Under the pieces are notes generated by a model, which was not told the DNA's origin, ran no database searches, and saw nothing but the letters and a program-made list of their open reading frames with translations. A stretch of 39,097 nucleotides of DNA from positions 1 through 39,097 of the forward strand of contig NZ_BAAAFZ010000017.1 in the NCBI RefSeq assembly GCF_039523795.1. Reading direction: 5' to 3'. The translations under genes and the position numbers were made by a program. Origin of the DNA: Craurococcus roseus (GTDB taxonomy: Bacteria; Pseudomonadota; Alphaproteobacteria; Acetobacterales; Acetobacteraceae). Shown here piece by piece: positions 16,003 to 24,514 of the stretch (within the stretch, counting starts at the first letter, position 1; each line of letters begins with the position of its first letter).

Positions 16003-17331
16003 TTGAGGACGAGGATCGGACGGCCGGAGCGGGGGCTGCAGGAACTCTACCGCGCGGACCCGGAGCGCGCGGACGCGCTGGTCTGGGGGCGCCGCGGCGC
16101 GCTTCGAGGCGGGGCGCTGGCCGCCATGGGCGCCGCGCTGGGCGCCGCGATCCCCTTCGCCGGCCGCCTGCCCGCCGGCCTGGTGCCGGCCGCGTTGGCC
16201 CAGGGCGCGCCGGCCGCCGGGGACGGACCGAAGCCGCTGCGCATGGACGGCAAGGCGCCGCTCGTCGTCCTGGGCGAGCGGCCGCTGGTCGCCGAAACGC
16301 CGGAGCACCTGCTGGACGACGAGGTGACGCCGGAGGACAAATTCTTCATCCGCATGAACGGCCAGATCCCGGAGCCCTTCGCCGGCGACCCGCGGGCCTG
16401 GAAGCTCCGCGTCGACGGCGAGGTGAACGCGCCGCTCGAACTGGCGCTCGGCGAGATCGAGTCGCGCTTTCCGCTGGTGACGCGCCGGCTGCAGATGGAG
16501 TGCGGCGGCAACGGGCGCTCCTTCTTCGCGCCGGAGACGCGCGGCAACCAGTGGGCCAACGGCGCCATCTCCTGCGCCGAATGGACCGGCGTCCGGCTGC
16601 GCGACCTGCTGCGGGCCGCGGGCATGAAGGAGGGCGCGAAGCACACCGGGCATTTCGGCGCCGACCCGCACCTCTCGGGCGACCCAAACCGGCAGGCGAT
16701 CAGCCGCGGCATGCGGATCGAAAAGGCGCTGGACGAGGACACGCTGGTCGCGCTGCGGATGAACGGCCGGCCCATCCCGCACATCCACGGCGCGCCCGTG
16801 CGGCTGCTGGTGCCAGGCTGGCCGGGCTCGCTCAGCCAGAAATGGCTGACGCGCGTCACGTTGTTGGACCGGCCGCACACCGGGGCGGGCATGGGCGGCA
16901 CCTCGTACCGCGTGCCGGTGCGGCCGATCGTCCCGGGCAGCCGCGACGACGGCAAGGGATTCGCGGACATGGAGTCCATGCCCGTCCGCTCCATCCTGAC
17001 CAATGTCGCGCATGGCGCGCGCCTGCCCGCCGGCACGCGCGCGCTGGATGTCCGCGGCTTCGCCTGGGCGGGCGACCAAGCGGTGCGGGCCATGCACGTC
17101 TCGACCGATTTCGGCGCGACCTGGCGGGAGGCGCAACTGGCGGCGCCCGCCAACCGGCACGCCTGGCAGCGCTGGACGGCGCGCCTGGCCCTGCCCTCCG
17201 ACGGCTACTACGAGGTGTGGTACCGCGCGACCGACAGCGAAGGGCGGATGCAGCCGCACGCCGCCGGCAACTGGAACCCGCAGGGCTACGGCGCGAACCC
17301 GTTGAGCCGCATCGCGGTGCTGGTCGGCTAG
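16003..17331 (+). CDS. sorT: SorT/SorA-type periplasmic sulfite dehydrogenase, molybdenum subunit
   Basis: A 442-residue molybdopterin enzyme of the sulfite oxidase family. It has a Tat-type leader with the arginine pair in WGRRGALRGGALAAMG (about 28-43) and cleavage near VPAALAQ. The Mo-ligating cysteine is probably Cys167 in MECGGNGRSFF. A C-terminal dimerisation (Mo-co) domain contains STDFGATW and WNPQGYGANP. It oxidises sulfite to sulfate and passes electrons to the adjacent cytochrome. It differs clearly from the SoxC gene further downstream (FGADPHLSG and RPIVPG insertions). TTG 16003 follows a perfect GGGAGGAAC at 7-nt spacing; ATG 15988 is the alternative but has no ribosome site. 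Confidence 0.85.
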   Translation: MRTRIGRPERGLQELYRADPERADALVWGRRGALRGGALAAMGAALGAAIPFAGRLPAGLVPAALAQGAPAAGDGPKPLRMDGKAPLVVLGERPLVAETPEHLLDDEVTPEDKFFIRMNGQIPEPFAGDPRAWKLRVDGEVNAPLELALGEIESRFPLVTRRLQMECGGNGRSFFAPETRGNQWANGAISCAEWTGVRLRDLLRAAGMKEGAKHTGHFGADPHLSGDPNRQAISRGMRIEKALDEDTLVALRMNGRPIPHIHGAPVRLLVPGWPGSLSQKWLTRVTLLDRPHTGAGMGGTSYRVPVRPIVPGSRDDGKGFADMESMPVRSILTNVAHGARLPAGTRALDVRGFAWAGDQAVRAMHVSTDFGATWREAQLAAPANRHAWQRWTARLALPSDGYYEVWYRATDSEGRMQPHAAGNWNPQGYGANPLSRIAVLVG

Positions 17332-17334
17332 GCC

Positions 17335-17709
17335 ATGCGCGGTCGCATCCCCCTCGGCGCGCTGCTTGGCCTGCCGCTGGCGCTCGGCCCGCTCGCGTGG
17401 CCCGAGCGGCCGGCGCGGGCGCAGGCCGACACCGCCGCCCAGCCGGCGGAGACGCCCGAGGTGCTGCCGCCGGGCGAGGCGCGGGAGGATGTCTTCTATG
17501 CCTGCACCGCCTGCCACAGCACCGCGGTCATCCGCCGCTCCCGGCTCAGCCGGCAGCAATGGGACGACCTGATGGACTGGATGGCCGAGAAGCACGGCAT
17601 GAACCCGCTGGAGGGCGAGCAGCGGCGGCAGATCGTGGACTACCTGGCGACGGCCTTCCCGGCCTCTTCCGGCAGGCGCCGGGCCGGCAACCCCTTCCTG
17701 ACGGATTGA
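17335..17709 (+). CDS. monohaem c-type cytochrome, SorU/SorB-like electron acceptor
   Basis: A 124-residue exported cytochrome c. It has a signal peptide at 1-30 and one haem motif, CTACH at 57-61, within VFYACTACHSTAVIRRS. A candidate Met ligand lies in EKHGMNPL. It starts 3 bp after the sulfite dehydrogenase stop, so the two are translationally linked. In Starkeya and Sinorhizobium the equivalent gene encodes the cytochrome (SorB/SorU) that accepts electrons from the molybdenum subunit. Assignment as its partner is from position and size. Confidence 0.78.
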   Translation: MRGRIPLGALLGLPLALGPLAWPERPARAQADTAAQPAETPEVLPPGEAREDVFYACTACHSTAVIRRSRLSRQQWDDLMDWMAEKHGMNPLEGEQRRQIVDYLATAFPASSGRRRAGNPFLTD

Positions 17710-17714
17710 AGCGC

Positions 17715-18179
17715 ATGCGCGAGCCGGTCCCCGCATCCTCCGCTTGGCGCCGCGCGCTGCTCGTCCTGGTCCCGGTGGCCCTGGCGGGCACGACGCATGC
17801 CGCGAGCCTCGTGCCCTACGAGCTTGCGGAGGACGCGATACCCCGTCCGCTGACGGCGCGGCCGGGCGATCCGCAACGCGGCCGGGCGATCGCGCTCGAC
17901 CGGTCGAAGGGCAATTGCGTCACCTGCCACGAGCTGCCGCTGCGGGCGGACTTCCAAGGCAACCTCGGCCCGCCGCTGGCCGGCGTCGGCGACCGCTACA
18001 GCGCGGGCCAGCTCCGCCTGCGGCTGGTGGACGGCAAGCGCATCAACCCGGAAAGCAACATGCCTTCCTACTACAAGGTGGAGGGCCTGCGCGACGTGCG
18101 CCGCGAGTTCGCGGGCAAACCGATCCTGGAGGCGCAGGAGGTGGAGGACGTCCTCGCCTTCCTGATGACGCTCAAATGA
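17715..18179 (+). CDS. soxX: SoxX, monohaem cytochrome subunit of SoxAX
   Basis: A 154-residue exported cytochrome with a signal peptide at about 1-29, haem motif CVTCH (68-72) and Met ligand in ESNMPSYYKV (Met116). The block CHELPLRADFQGNLGPPLAGVG is characteristic of SoxX. With SoxA it forms the SoxAX complex that couples thiosulfate to the SoxY cysteine in the periplasm. ATG 17715 lies 5 bp after the preceding cytochrome gene. It is separated from soxA by soxY and soxZ, the usual soxXYZA order. Confidence 0.92.
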   Translation: MREPVPASSAWRRALLVLVPVALAGTTHAASLVPYELAEDAIPRPLTARPGDPQRGRAIALDRSKGNCVTCHELPLRADFQGNLGPPLAGVGDRYSAGQLRLRLVDGKRINPESNMPSYYKVEGLRDVRREFAGKPILEAQEVEDVLAFLMTLK

Positions 18180-18195
18180 CACCGGAGGAGACGGG

Positions 18196-18654
18196 ATGAC
18201 GAGCATGACCATGCGGCGCCGCCACCTGCTGGCCGCCGCCGCGGGCGGGGCGGCGATCACCGTCCTGCCGCGCGCCGCGGGGGCGCAGATGCAGCCCGCG
18301 ACCGCGGAGGCGATCCGCAAGGCGACCGGCGGCAAGGAGCCGCAGGACGGCCGCGTGGCGCTGCGCCTGCCGCCGATCGCGGAGAACGGCAACACCGTGC
18401 CCCTCACGGTCAGCGTGGACAGCCCGATGACGGCGGCGGACCACGTGAAGACCGTCTGGATCTTCGCCGACAAGAACCCGACGCCCGACGTCGCGGTCTT
18501 CCACCTCACGCCGGCGCTCGGCCGCGCCCAGGCGGACACCCGCATGCGCCTCGGCCAGACGCAGGACGTGATTGCGGTGGCGCAGATGAGCGACGGCGCC
18601 TTCTACATGGCGCGGACCGAGGTGAAGGTCACCATCGGCGGCTGCGGCGGCTGA
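18196..18654 (+). CDS. soxY: SoxY, sulfur carrier subunit
   Basis: A 152-residue protein with a twin-arginine-type leader (MRRRHLLAAAAGG) and the diagnostic C-terminal GGCGG (148-152), whose cysteine carries the substrate as a thioether/disulfide. The middle has the immunoglobulin-like SoxY fold (NTVPLTVSVDSPMTAADHVK). It partners with SoxZ, encoded 25 bp downstream. An alternative ATG six codons in (MRRRH) would also give a good leader. GGAGGAGACGGG precedes the start. Confidence 0.95.
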   Translation: MTSMTMRRRHLLAAAAGGAAITVLPRAAGAQMQPATAEAIRKATGGKEPQDGRVALRLPPIAENGNTVPLTVSVDSPMTAADHVKTVWIFADKNPTPDVAVFHLTPALGRAQADTRMRLGQTQDVIAVAQMSDGAFYMARTEVKVTIGGCGG

Positions 18655-18679
18655 CGGACGAAGCGGAGGAGACGGCACC

Positions 18680-19012
18680 ATGGCGACCCCCATCGGACAG
18701 CCCCGCGTGCGCCTGCCGGCCCAGGCCAAGGCGGGCGAGATCATCGAGATCCGGACCCTGATCTCCCACGTCATGGAGACGGGGCAGCGGCGCGACCAGG
18801 AAGGCAAGACCATCCCGCGCGACATCATCAAGCGCTTCGTCGCCAAATTCGACGGGCAGGAGGTCTTCGCCATGGACCTGGCGACCGCGATCTCGGCCAA
18901 CCCCTACATCACCTTCCCCTTCAAGGCGGAGAAGCCGGGCACCTTCGAGTTCACCTGGACCAACGACGCCGGCGAGGAGCGCAAGGCTACCGCCGAGCTG
19001 AAGGTGGCCTGA
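18680..19012 (+). CDS. soxZ: SoxZ, SoxY partner protein
   Basis: A 110-residue protein with PRVRLPAQAKAGEIIEIRTLISHVMETGQR, then FVAKFDGQEVF and FTWTNDAGEE, the recognised SoxZ sequence. It has no signal peptide, as usual: it is carried through the Tat pathway with SoxY. It forms the SoxYZ carrier. Its own GGAGGAGACGG site lies just upstream of the ATG. Confidence 0.95.
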   Translation: MATPIGQPRVRLPAQAKAGEIIEIRTLISHVMETGQRRDQEGKTIPRDIIKRFVAKFDGQEVFAMDLATAISANPYITFPFKAEKPGTFEFTWTNDAGEERKATAELKVA

Positions 19013-19016
19013 CGCC

Positions 19017-19829
19017 ATGCGGGCGCGCCATGCCGCGGTGCTGGCCGGCGGCGGGGCGGCGCTGATCGGCCTCGCCGCCGTTGCCGCCCTCGCCCAAGGC
19101 GGGGGCGGGGAGCCGCGCCGCGCCATCCCCGATCCGCTATCGGGCCGGCACTTCGCCACGCCCGAGACGCTGGCGATCCAGGACGACGACTTCCAGAACC
19201 CCGCCTTCCTCTGGGTCGAAGAGGGCGAGCAGGCCTGGAACCACGCGGAGGGCACCGCCGGGAAATCTTGCGCCTCCTGCCATGGCGACGCGGCCGAGAG
19301 CATGAAGGGCGTGCGCGCCCGCTACCCGGCCTACGACGCGGAGAAGGGGCGCGTCGTCACGCTCGAGCAGCGGGTGAACATCTGCCGCGAGGAGAAGATG
19401 GGCGCGCCCGCGCTGCGGGTGGACGGCCGGCCGCTGAACGCCGTCACAGCCTATCTCGGCCTGCAATCGCGCGGCGTGCCGGTGCAGGTGGACATCTCCG
19501 GCCCGGCGCGGCCCTTCTTCGACAAGGGCGAGGCCTACTACAACACCCGGCGCGGCCAGCTCGACATGCGCTGCGGCAGTTGCCACGAGGACAACCACGG
19601 CCGCCATTTGCGCGCCGATCTGCTCAGCCAGGGCATGAGCAACGGCTTCCCCACCTACCGCCTCAAAGAGCAGCGGGTGATCAGCCTGCAATACCGCCTG
19701 CAAGGCTGCGTCAACGACGTGCGCGGCGAATCGCCGCCGATGGGCGGGGAAGAGTTCACCAACCTCGAATTCTACCTCGCTTGGCGGGCCCAGGGGCTGC
19801 CGGTGGAGACGCCCGCCGTCCGCCGCTGA
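19017..19829 (+). CDS. soxA: SoxA, dihaem cytochrome subunit of SoxAX
   Basis: A 270-residue exported cytochrome with two haem motifs, CASCH (85-89) and CGSCH (186-190), so the dihaem form of SoxA. Cys123 in VNICREEK is a likely axial ligand of haem 1. Cys231 in LQGCVNDVR is in the place of the active-site cysteine that carries a persulfide and ligates the catalytic haem. The signal peptide covers about 1-27. It starts 4 bp after soxZ. It catalyses oxidative conjugation of thiosulfate to SoxY. Confidence 0.93.
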   Translation: MRARHAAVLAGGGAALIGLAAVAALAQGGGGEPRRAIPDPLSGRHFATPETLAIQDDDFQNPAFLWVEEGEQAWNHAEGTAGKSCASCHGDAAESMKGVRARYPAYDAEKGRVVTLEQRVNICREEKMGAPALRVDGRPLNAVTAYLGLQSRGVPVQVDISGPARPFFDKGEAYYNTRRGQLDMRCGSCHEDNHGRHLRADLLSQGMSNGFPTYRLKEQRVISLQYRLQGCVNDVRGESPPMGGEEFTNLEFYLAWRAQGLPVETPAVRR

Positions 19830-19858
19830 GCGGCGCGCGGGCGAGGGAGGGACCAGGG

Positions 19859-21523
19859 ATGATCACCCGCCGCGACCTGATGGCCGCCGCCGCCGCCCTC
19901 GCCGCGGCCGGTACCGCCCGCGCGCAGGAGAGGCCGCGCCAGGCCGAGCTGCTGCGCTTCGCCCCGCTCGGCCAGGTGACGCTGGTGCACGTGACCGACC
20001 TGCACGCCCAGCTCGTGCCCATGCATTTCCGCGAGGCGAGCGTGAATGTCGGGGTGGGGGAGGCGCGCGGGCAGGTGCCGCACCTGACCGGGGAGGCGCT
20101 GCTGGCGCGGTACCGCATCGGCGCCGGCACGCCCATGGCGCATGCCTTGACCGGCCATGACTTCGAGCGCTTGGCCCGCGCCTACGGCCCGATGGGCGGC
20201 CTGGACCGCATCGTCACGCTGGTCGAGGCGATCCGGGCGGAGCGGCCGGGCAACACCATCGTGCTCGACGGCGGCGACACGCTGCAGGGGAGCTGGACAA
20301 GCCTGCAAACCCGCGGCGCCGACATGGTGGAGGCGCTGAAGGCCCTCACCGCCGACGCCACCACCGGCCACTGGGAGTTCACCTACGGCGCCGACCGGGT
20401 GAAGGAGCTGGTGGGCGCGATGCCTTGCCCCTTCCTCGCCGGAAACGTGCAGGACACGGAGTGGAACGAGGACGTCTTCGAGCACACGAAAGCCTTCGAG
20501 CGCGGCGGGGTGAGGGTCGCGGTCATCGGCCAAGCCTTCCCCTACACGCCAGTCGCCAATCCGCGCTGGCTGATCCCCGACTGGTCCTTCGGCATCAAGG
20601 AAGAGGTTGTGGCGAAGCGGGTGCAGGCGGCGCGCGGGGAGGGGGCGGAACTGGTGGTGTTGCTCTCCCACAACGGCTTCGACGTGGACCGGAAGCTCGC
20701 GGCCCGCGTGCCGGGGATCGACGTCATCCTGACCGGCCACACCCACGACGCGCTGCCCGAGCCTTTGAAGGTCGGGAACACGCTCTTGGTGGCCAGCGGC
20801 TGCCACGGCAAGTTCATCTCCCGCCTCGACCTGCGGGTGGAGGGCGGCCGCGTCGCGGAGTTCCGCCACGCCCTGATCCCGGTCTTCGCCGAGAGCATCG
20901 CGCCCGACGCGGACACCGCGGCGCTGGTCCGGCGGCTGCGCGCGCCCTACGCCGCCGAACTCGCCCGCGTGGTCGGCCGGACGGAGGTGCTGCTGACCCG
21001 CCGCGGCAACCTGAACGGCACCGTCGACGACCTGATCTGCGCCGCGCTGATGCGCCAGCGGGATGCGGAGATCGCCCTCTCCCCCGGTTTCCGCTGGGGC
21101 TACAGCCTGTTGCCGGGCAGCGACATAACCGCCGAGGATGTCTGGGCGCACACCGCCATCACCTACCCGGCCGCCTACCGCACCGCCATGACGGGCGAGC
21201 AGCTCAAGGCGATCCTCGAGGACGTCGCCGACAACCTGTTCAACCCGGACCCCTACTACCAGCAGGGCGGCGACATGGTGCGGGTCGGCGGCCTCGGCTG
21301 GACGCTGGACGTCGCGGCGCCGGCCGGGAGTCGCGTGCAGGACCTGACGCTGTTGCGGACCGGCCAGCCGATCGAGGCCGCGCGCGAATACGCCGTGGCC
21401 GGCTGGGCCTCGGTGAACCAGGGCACGGAGGGGCCGCCGGTCTGGGATGTGGTGATGCGGCACCTGTCCGAGGGGCCGGTGCGGGCCGAGCCGAACCGGC
21501 ACCTCCGCTTGAAGGGAGCATGA
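19859..21523 (+). CDS. soxB: SoxB, dimanganese sulfate thiohydrolase
   Basis: A 554-residue 5'-nucleotidase-family hydrolase. It has a twin-arginine-type leader (MITRRDLMAAAAALAA), metal-binding motifs HVTDLHAQ, LDGGDTLQGSW, LLSHNGFD and GHTHDALP, and the SoxB-specific GHWEFTYG. The C-terminal substrate domain has FRWGYSLLPG. It releases sulfate from the SoxY-bound S-thiosulfonate. The ATG at 19859 follows GAGGGAGG. The length matches known SoxB (about 560). Confidence 0.95.
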   Translation: MITRRDLMAAAAALAAAGTARAQERPRQAELLRFAPLGQVTLVHVTDLHAQLVPMHFREASVNVGVGEARGQVPHLTGEALLARYRIGAGTPMAHALTGHDFERLARAYGPMGGLDRIVTLVEAIRAERPGNTIVLDGGDTLQGSWTSLQTRGADMVEALKALTADATTGHWEFTYGADRVKELVGAMPCPFLAGNVQDTEWNEDVFEHTKAFERGGVRVAVIGQAFPYTPVANPRWLIPDWSFGIKEEVVAKRVQAARGEGAELVVLLSHNGFDVDRKLAARVPGIDVILTGHTHDALPEPLKVGNTLLVASGCHGKFISRLDLRVEGGRVAEFRHALIPVFAESIAPDADTAALVRRLRAPYAAELARVVGRTEVLLTRRGNLNGTVDDLICAALMRQRDAEIALSPGFRWGYSLLPGSDITAEDVWAHTAITYPAAYRTAMTGEQLKAILEDVADNLFNPDPYYQQGGDMVRVGGLGWTLDVAAPAGSRVQDLTLLRTGQPIEAAREYAVAGWASVNQGTEGPPVWDVVMRHLSEGPVRAEPNRHLRLKGA

Positions 21524-21532
21524 GCCACTGCG

Positions 21533-22267
21533 ATGGAGGTCGGCTACGCCGGCGCGGTCCTTGCGGGGATGCTGTCCTTCCTCAGCCCGTGCGTGCTGCC
21601 GCTGGTGGTTCCCTATCTCGGCTTCCTCGGGGGCGTGACGCTGCGCGCCGCGCCCGGCGGGGCGGTGGCGGAGGCGCCGAACCGTGGCCTCGTGCTGCTG
21701 GCCGCGCTGTTCTTCGTGCTCGGCTTCGCCACGGTCTTCACGATGTTCGGCGCGACGGCCAGCGCGCTGTCGCAGTTGCTGGCGGAGCATCTGGACACGC
21801 TGGCGGTCGTCGCCGGCATCGTGCTGATCCTCTTCGGCCTGCATGTCGCGGGCGTCCTGCGCATCGGCCTGCTGGACCGCGAAGCGCGGTTGCAAACGAA
21901 GGAGAAGCCGGTCTCGCCGCTCGGGGCCTATGTCGTCGGCCTCGCCTTCGCCTTCGGCTGGACGCCCTGTGTCGGGCCGGTGCTGGCCGGGATACTGACC
22001 GTTGCCGCGGCCGGGGACGGCGTGGCCGAGGGGGCCATGCTGCTCTTCGCCTACGCGCTCGGGATCGGCATTCCTTTCATGCTCGCGGCCGCCTTCGTCA
22101 CGCCTTTCCTGCGCTTCGTCGCGCGCTTCCGGCAGCACTACCGGGCGGTCGAGTTGGCCGCGGGCGGGCTGCTGGCGCTGACGGGCGTGCTGGTGCTCAC
22201 GGGCAGCTTTCAGGAGATTGGGGCGTGGATGCTGGACCGCTGGCCGGGGCTGGGCCGCTTTGGGTGA
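21533..22267 (+). CDS. soxV: SoxV/CcdA-type membrane thiol-electron transporter
   Basis: A 244-residue protein with about six membrane helices and the paired cysteines of CcdA/DsbD proteins: Cys20 in FLSPCVLPLVVPYLGF and Cys146 in FGWTPCVGPVLAG. It carries reducing equivalents from cytoplasmic thioredoxin to periplasmic thioredoxins. Beside soxB it is best read as SoxV, which keeps SoxY reduced via SoxW; a role in cytochrome c maturation is also possible. The start is 9 bp after soxB. Its last 71 bp overlap the end of the convergent soxW-like gene. Confidence 0.88.
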   Translation: MEVGYAGAVLAGMLSFLSPCVLPLVVPYLGFLGGVTLRAAPGGAVAEAPNRGLVLLAALFFVLGFATVFTMFGATASALSQLLAEHLDTLAVVAGIVLILFGLHVAGVLRIGLLDREARLQTKEKPVSPLGAYVVGLAFAFGWTPCVGPVLAGILTVAAAGDGVAEGAMLLFAYALGIGIPFMLAAAFVTPFLRFVARFRQHYRAVELAAGGLLALTGVLVLTGSFQEIGAWMLDRWPGLGRFG

Positions 22268-22880
22268 CGGGCGGCGCCGCCTCAAGCTGCGACCCGCAGG
22301 CGGGGCCGCGCTGGTCCCACCAGCTCCGGAAGCTGGTGCGGTCGACGTAGCCGTGCTCGGCCACATAGCTGAAGATGCCGAGGAACTCCGGCTTCTTCAT
22401 AAGCCCCGGCATCCGCGCAACCTCGATCTCCCGTCCCGGGCGCGGCGGGTCGGGCAGCCTCTCCGGGAAGAAGACGATGGTCGGCGTGAAGACCACCCGC
22501 CATTTGCGAGCGAGCTGCCGTTCTTCCATCACCTGCCCATCGAAATCGGTGACGCGCCGGGCGCCATGCAGATCGAGTTGCACGAAGCGGAATCGCGGCC
22601 GGACGAAGCCCTCGATCGCCGGCTCCACCAGATGGTCGGTGTGCATCTCGATGCAGTAGGGGCAGCCGCGCTGCTCGAACACCACGGCGAGGCGCTGGCC
22701 GGCCGCCGTCGCCTCCTTCAGGTCCTCGGGCAGGTCGAGGAAGCTCTCGGCGAACCAGTCCTGCGTGTAGCCCAGCTCCGTGCGCACCGGCGCGGCGCGC
22801 GACAAGCCGGTGGGGGCCACGGCGAGCACCAGGACGGAAAGCCCGCGGCGGGACAGCGGTATGGCGGCGACGCGGCGCAT
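22197..22880 (-). CDS. soxW: SoxW-like periplasmic thioredoxin
   Basis: A 227-residue exported thioredoxin-fold protein with active site CPYC (73-76) in FEQRGCPYCIEMH and the cis-Pro region VVFTPTIVFFP. This is the SoxW/SoxS-like type acting on Sox proteins with SoxV. The ATG at 22880 starts a short twin-Arg-bearing leader (LSRRGLSVLVLAV); upstream in-frame codons have no support. The last 60 or so residues (GSQLEAAPPVTQSG to the stop) are Pro/Ser-rich and encoded partly inside the soxV 3' end. It is convergent with soxV, so is expressed from its own promoter between it and the next divergent gene. Confidence 0.85.
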   Translation of the reverse strand: MRRVAAIPLSRRGLSVLVLAVAPTGLSRAAPVRTELGYTQDWFAESFLDLPEDLKEATAAGQRLAVVFEQRGCPYCIEMHTDHLVEPAIEGFVRPRFRFVQLDLHGARRVTDFDGQVMEERQLARKWRVVFTPTIVFFPERLPDPPRPGREIEVARMPGLMKKPEFLGIFSYVAEHGYVDRTSFRSWWDQRGPACGSQLEAAPPVTQSGPAPASGPASTPQSPESCP

Positions 22881-22936
22881 GTCGTGCCCACTCGCAGCGT
22901 TTCCATGGAATGTCGCGCCGGGCGGGGCGCGGGTCA

Positions 22937-24514
22937 ATGACCGGGGTCCGTCCCTCTCCGCTGCGTGCGCTCGGCGACGCCGCGACAATCCTGCTCGCCT
23001 CCGCGCTCGGCATGGTGGTGGAGATCGTGGCGGGGCGGCTCCTCGCGCCGCATGTCGGCATGTCGCTCCACACCTGGACGGCGATCATCGCCGTGGTGCT
23101 GGGCGGCTTCTCGCTCGGCCATTGGTGGGGCGGCCGGCTGGCCGGGCCGGGCTGCGACCGGCGCACGGGGCACCGGCGGCTGGCTTGGCTGCTCGGCGGT
23201 TGCGCGGCGGCGACGCTGCTCGCCGTGCCGGCGCTGCGCTTGGCCGCGCCGCTGCTGGAGGGGGGGCGGGTGCATCCGCTCGCCGCCATCCTCGGTCTCG
23301 CCCTGGCGGCCTTCTTCCTGCCGAGCCTGCTGGTCGGCACGGTCTCCCCCATCGTGACCAAGCTGGCGGTGGAGGAAGCGCCGCCTGGCCGGATGGGGCC
23401 GGTGCTCGGGCGGCTCTTCGCCGTCTCGGCGCTGGGGGCGATCGCCGGGACGCTCGCGGCGGGCTTCGTCTTCGTCTCCTGGCTCGGCTCCACCGCCACC
23501 ATGCTCGCCTGCACCGCCCTCTATGGGCTGATGGCCTCGGGTCACGCGGGCGCCGCGCTGGCCTTGGCCCGGCGCCGGGCGGCGCTGCCGGTCGCCGCCG
23601 CGGTCGGCCTCGCCGCCTTGCTGCTGCCGGCGGCCGCGGCGCGGCTGCCCGCCCTCGCCGCGCCCTGCGAGAGCGAGAGCGCCTACTTCTGCATCCGTAC
23701 CGTGGACCTGACGGATGCGGTCGGGCAGCCGGCGCGGCTGATGGTGCTGGACCACCTCGCGCACGGCGCGAACGTCCGGAACGAGCCGACGCTGTTCGTG
23801 CAGCCCTACCTGCATCTGGTGGACGAGTTGATGGCGGCGCGCGGCCTGCCGGAGCGGCCAGCGGCCTTCTTCCTCGGCGGCGGCGCCTTCACCCTGCCGC
23901 GCGCCTGGGCCGCCGACCACCCGGAAGGCCGCCTCATCGTCGCCGAACTCGACCCGGCCGTGGCCGCGGCGGCACGACGCGACTTCTGGCTGGAAGACGG
24001 CCCGGCGCTGGCGGTCCTGACGGCGGACGGCCGCCCGGCGCTGCAGAACCTGCCGGCGGCCCCGCGGTTCGACCTGGTCTTCGCCGATGCCTTCCACGAC
24101 ATCGCCATGCCGGCGCATCTGTCCACGCGCGAATGGCACCGCGTGGTGCGCGCGCGCCTGCGCCCCGGCGGCGCCTATGTTGCGAACGTCATGGAGGACA
24201 AGCGGCAGCCGCGCTTCCTGCTCGCCCTCGCGCGGACCCTCGCCCTCGATTTCCCGGCGGTGGAGGTCTGGGTGGAGATGGCGGAAGCGCCGGGGAGGCG
24301 CGTCACCTACCTGCTGCTGGCCTCCGACACGCCGACGCCCTCCGACCGCATCACCGCGCGGCGGGGCCCCGGACGCCGCTGGGCCCGGCTGCCGCCGGGC
24401 TTCGTCGCGGCGCGCATCGCCGCCGCGGGCGTGCCGGTGCTCACCGACGATTTCGCCCCGGTGGAGCGGCTGATGTCGCACCTGATCCTGAGCGCGGAGG
24501 GAAGCGGACGATGA
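22937..24514 (+). CDS. membrane protein fused to spermidine-synthase-like domain
   Basis: A 525-residue protein. Residues about 15-235 have seven or so hydrophobic helices with GRLLAPHVGMSLHTWTAIIA, the pattern of the membrane half of fused MFS/spermidine synthase proteins. Residues about 250-520 form a Rossmann methyltransferase-like aminopropyltransferase domain: AAFFLGGGAFTLPRAW (SAM loop), VAELDP (acidic end of strand 2) and LVFADAFHD. Whether it makes a polyamine is doubtful, since the usual catalytic Asp segment is replaced. ATG 22937 is chosen over 22910; neither has a strong ribosome site. Its TGA overlaps the ATG of the DsrE gene (ATGA), coupling the two. Confidence 0.8.
   Translation: MTGVRPSPLRALGDAATILLASALGMVVEIVAGRLLAPHVGMSLHTWTAIIAVVLGGFSLGHWWGGRLAGPGCDRRTGHRRLAWLLGGCAAATLLAVPALRLAAPLLEGGRVHPLAAILGLALAAFFLPSLLVGTVSPIVTKLAVEEAPPGRMGPVLGRLFAVSALGAIAGTLAAGFVFVSWLGSTATMLACTALYGLMASGHAGAALALARRRAALPVAAAVGLAALLLPAAAARLPALAAPCESESAYFCIRTVDLTDAVGQPARLMVLDHLAHGANVRNEPTLFVQPYLHLVDELMAARGLPERPAAFFLGGGAFTLPRAWAADHPEGRLIVAELDPAVAAAARRDFWLEDGPALAVLTADGRPALQNLPAAPRFDLVFADAFHDIAMPAHLSTREWHRVVRARLRPGGAYVANVMEDKRQPRFLLALARTLALDFPAVEVWVEMAEAPGRRVTYLLLASDTPTPSDRITARRGPGRRWARLPPGFVAARIAAAGVPVLTDDFAPVERLMSHLILSAEGSGR

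Noticed and set aside
19772..22366. Minus-strand open frame of about 860 codons
   Set aside because: Antisense shadow of soxB and soxV; no recognisable domain.
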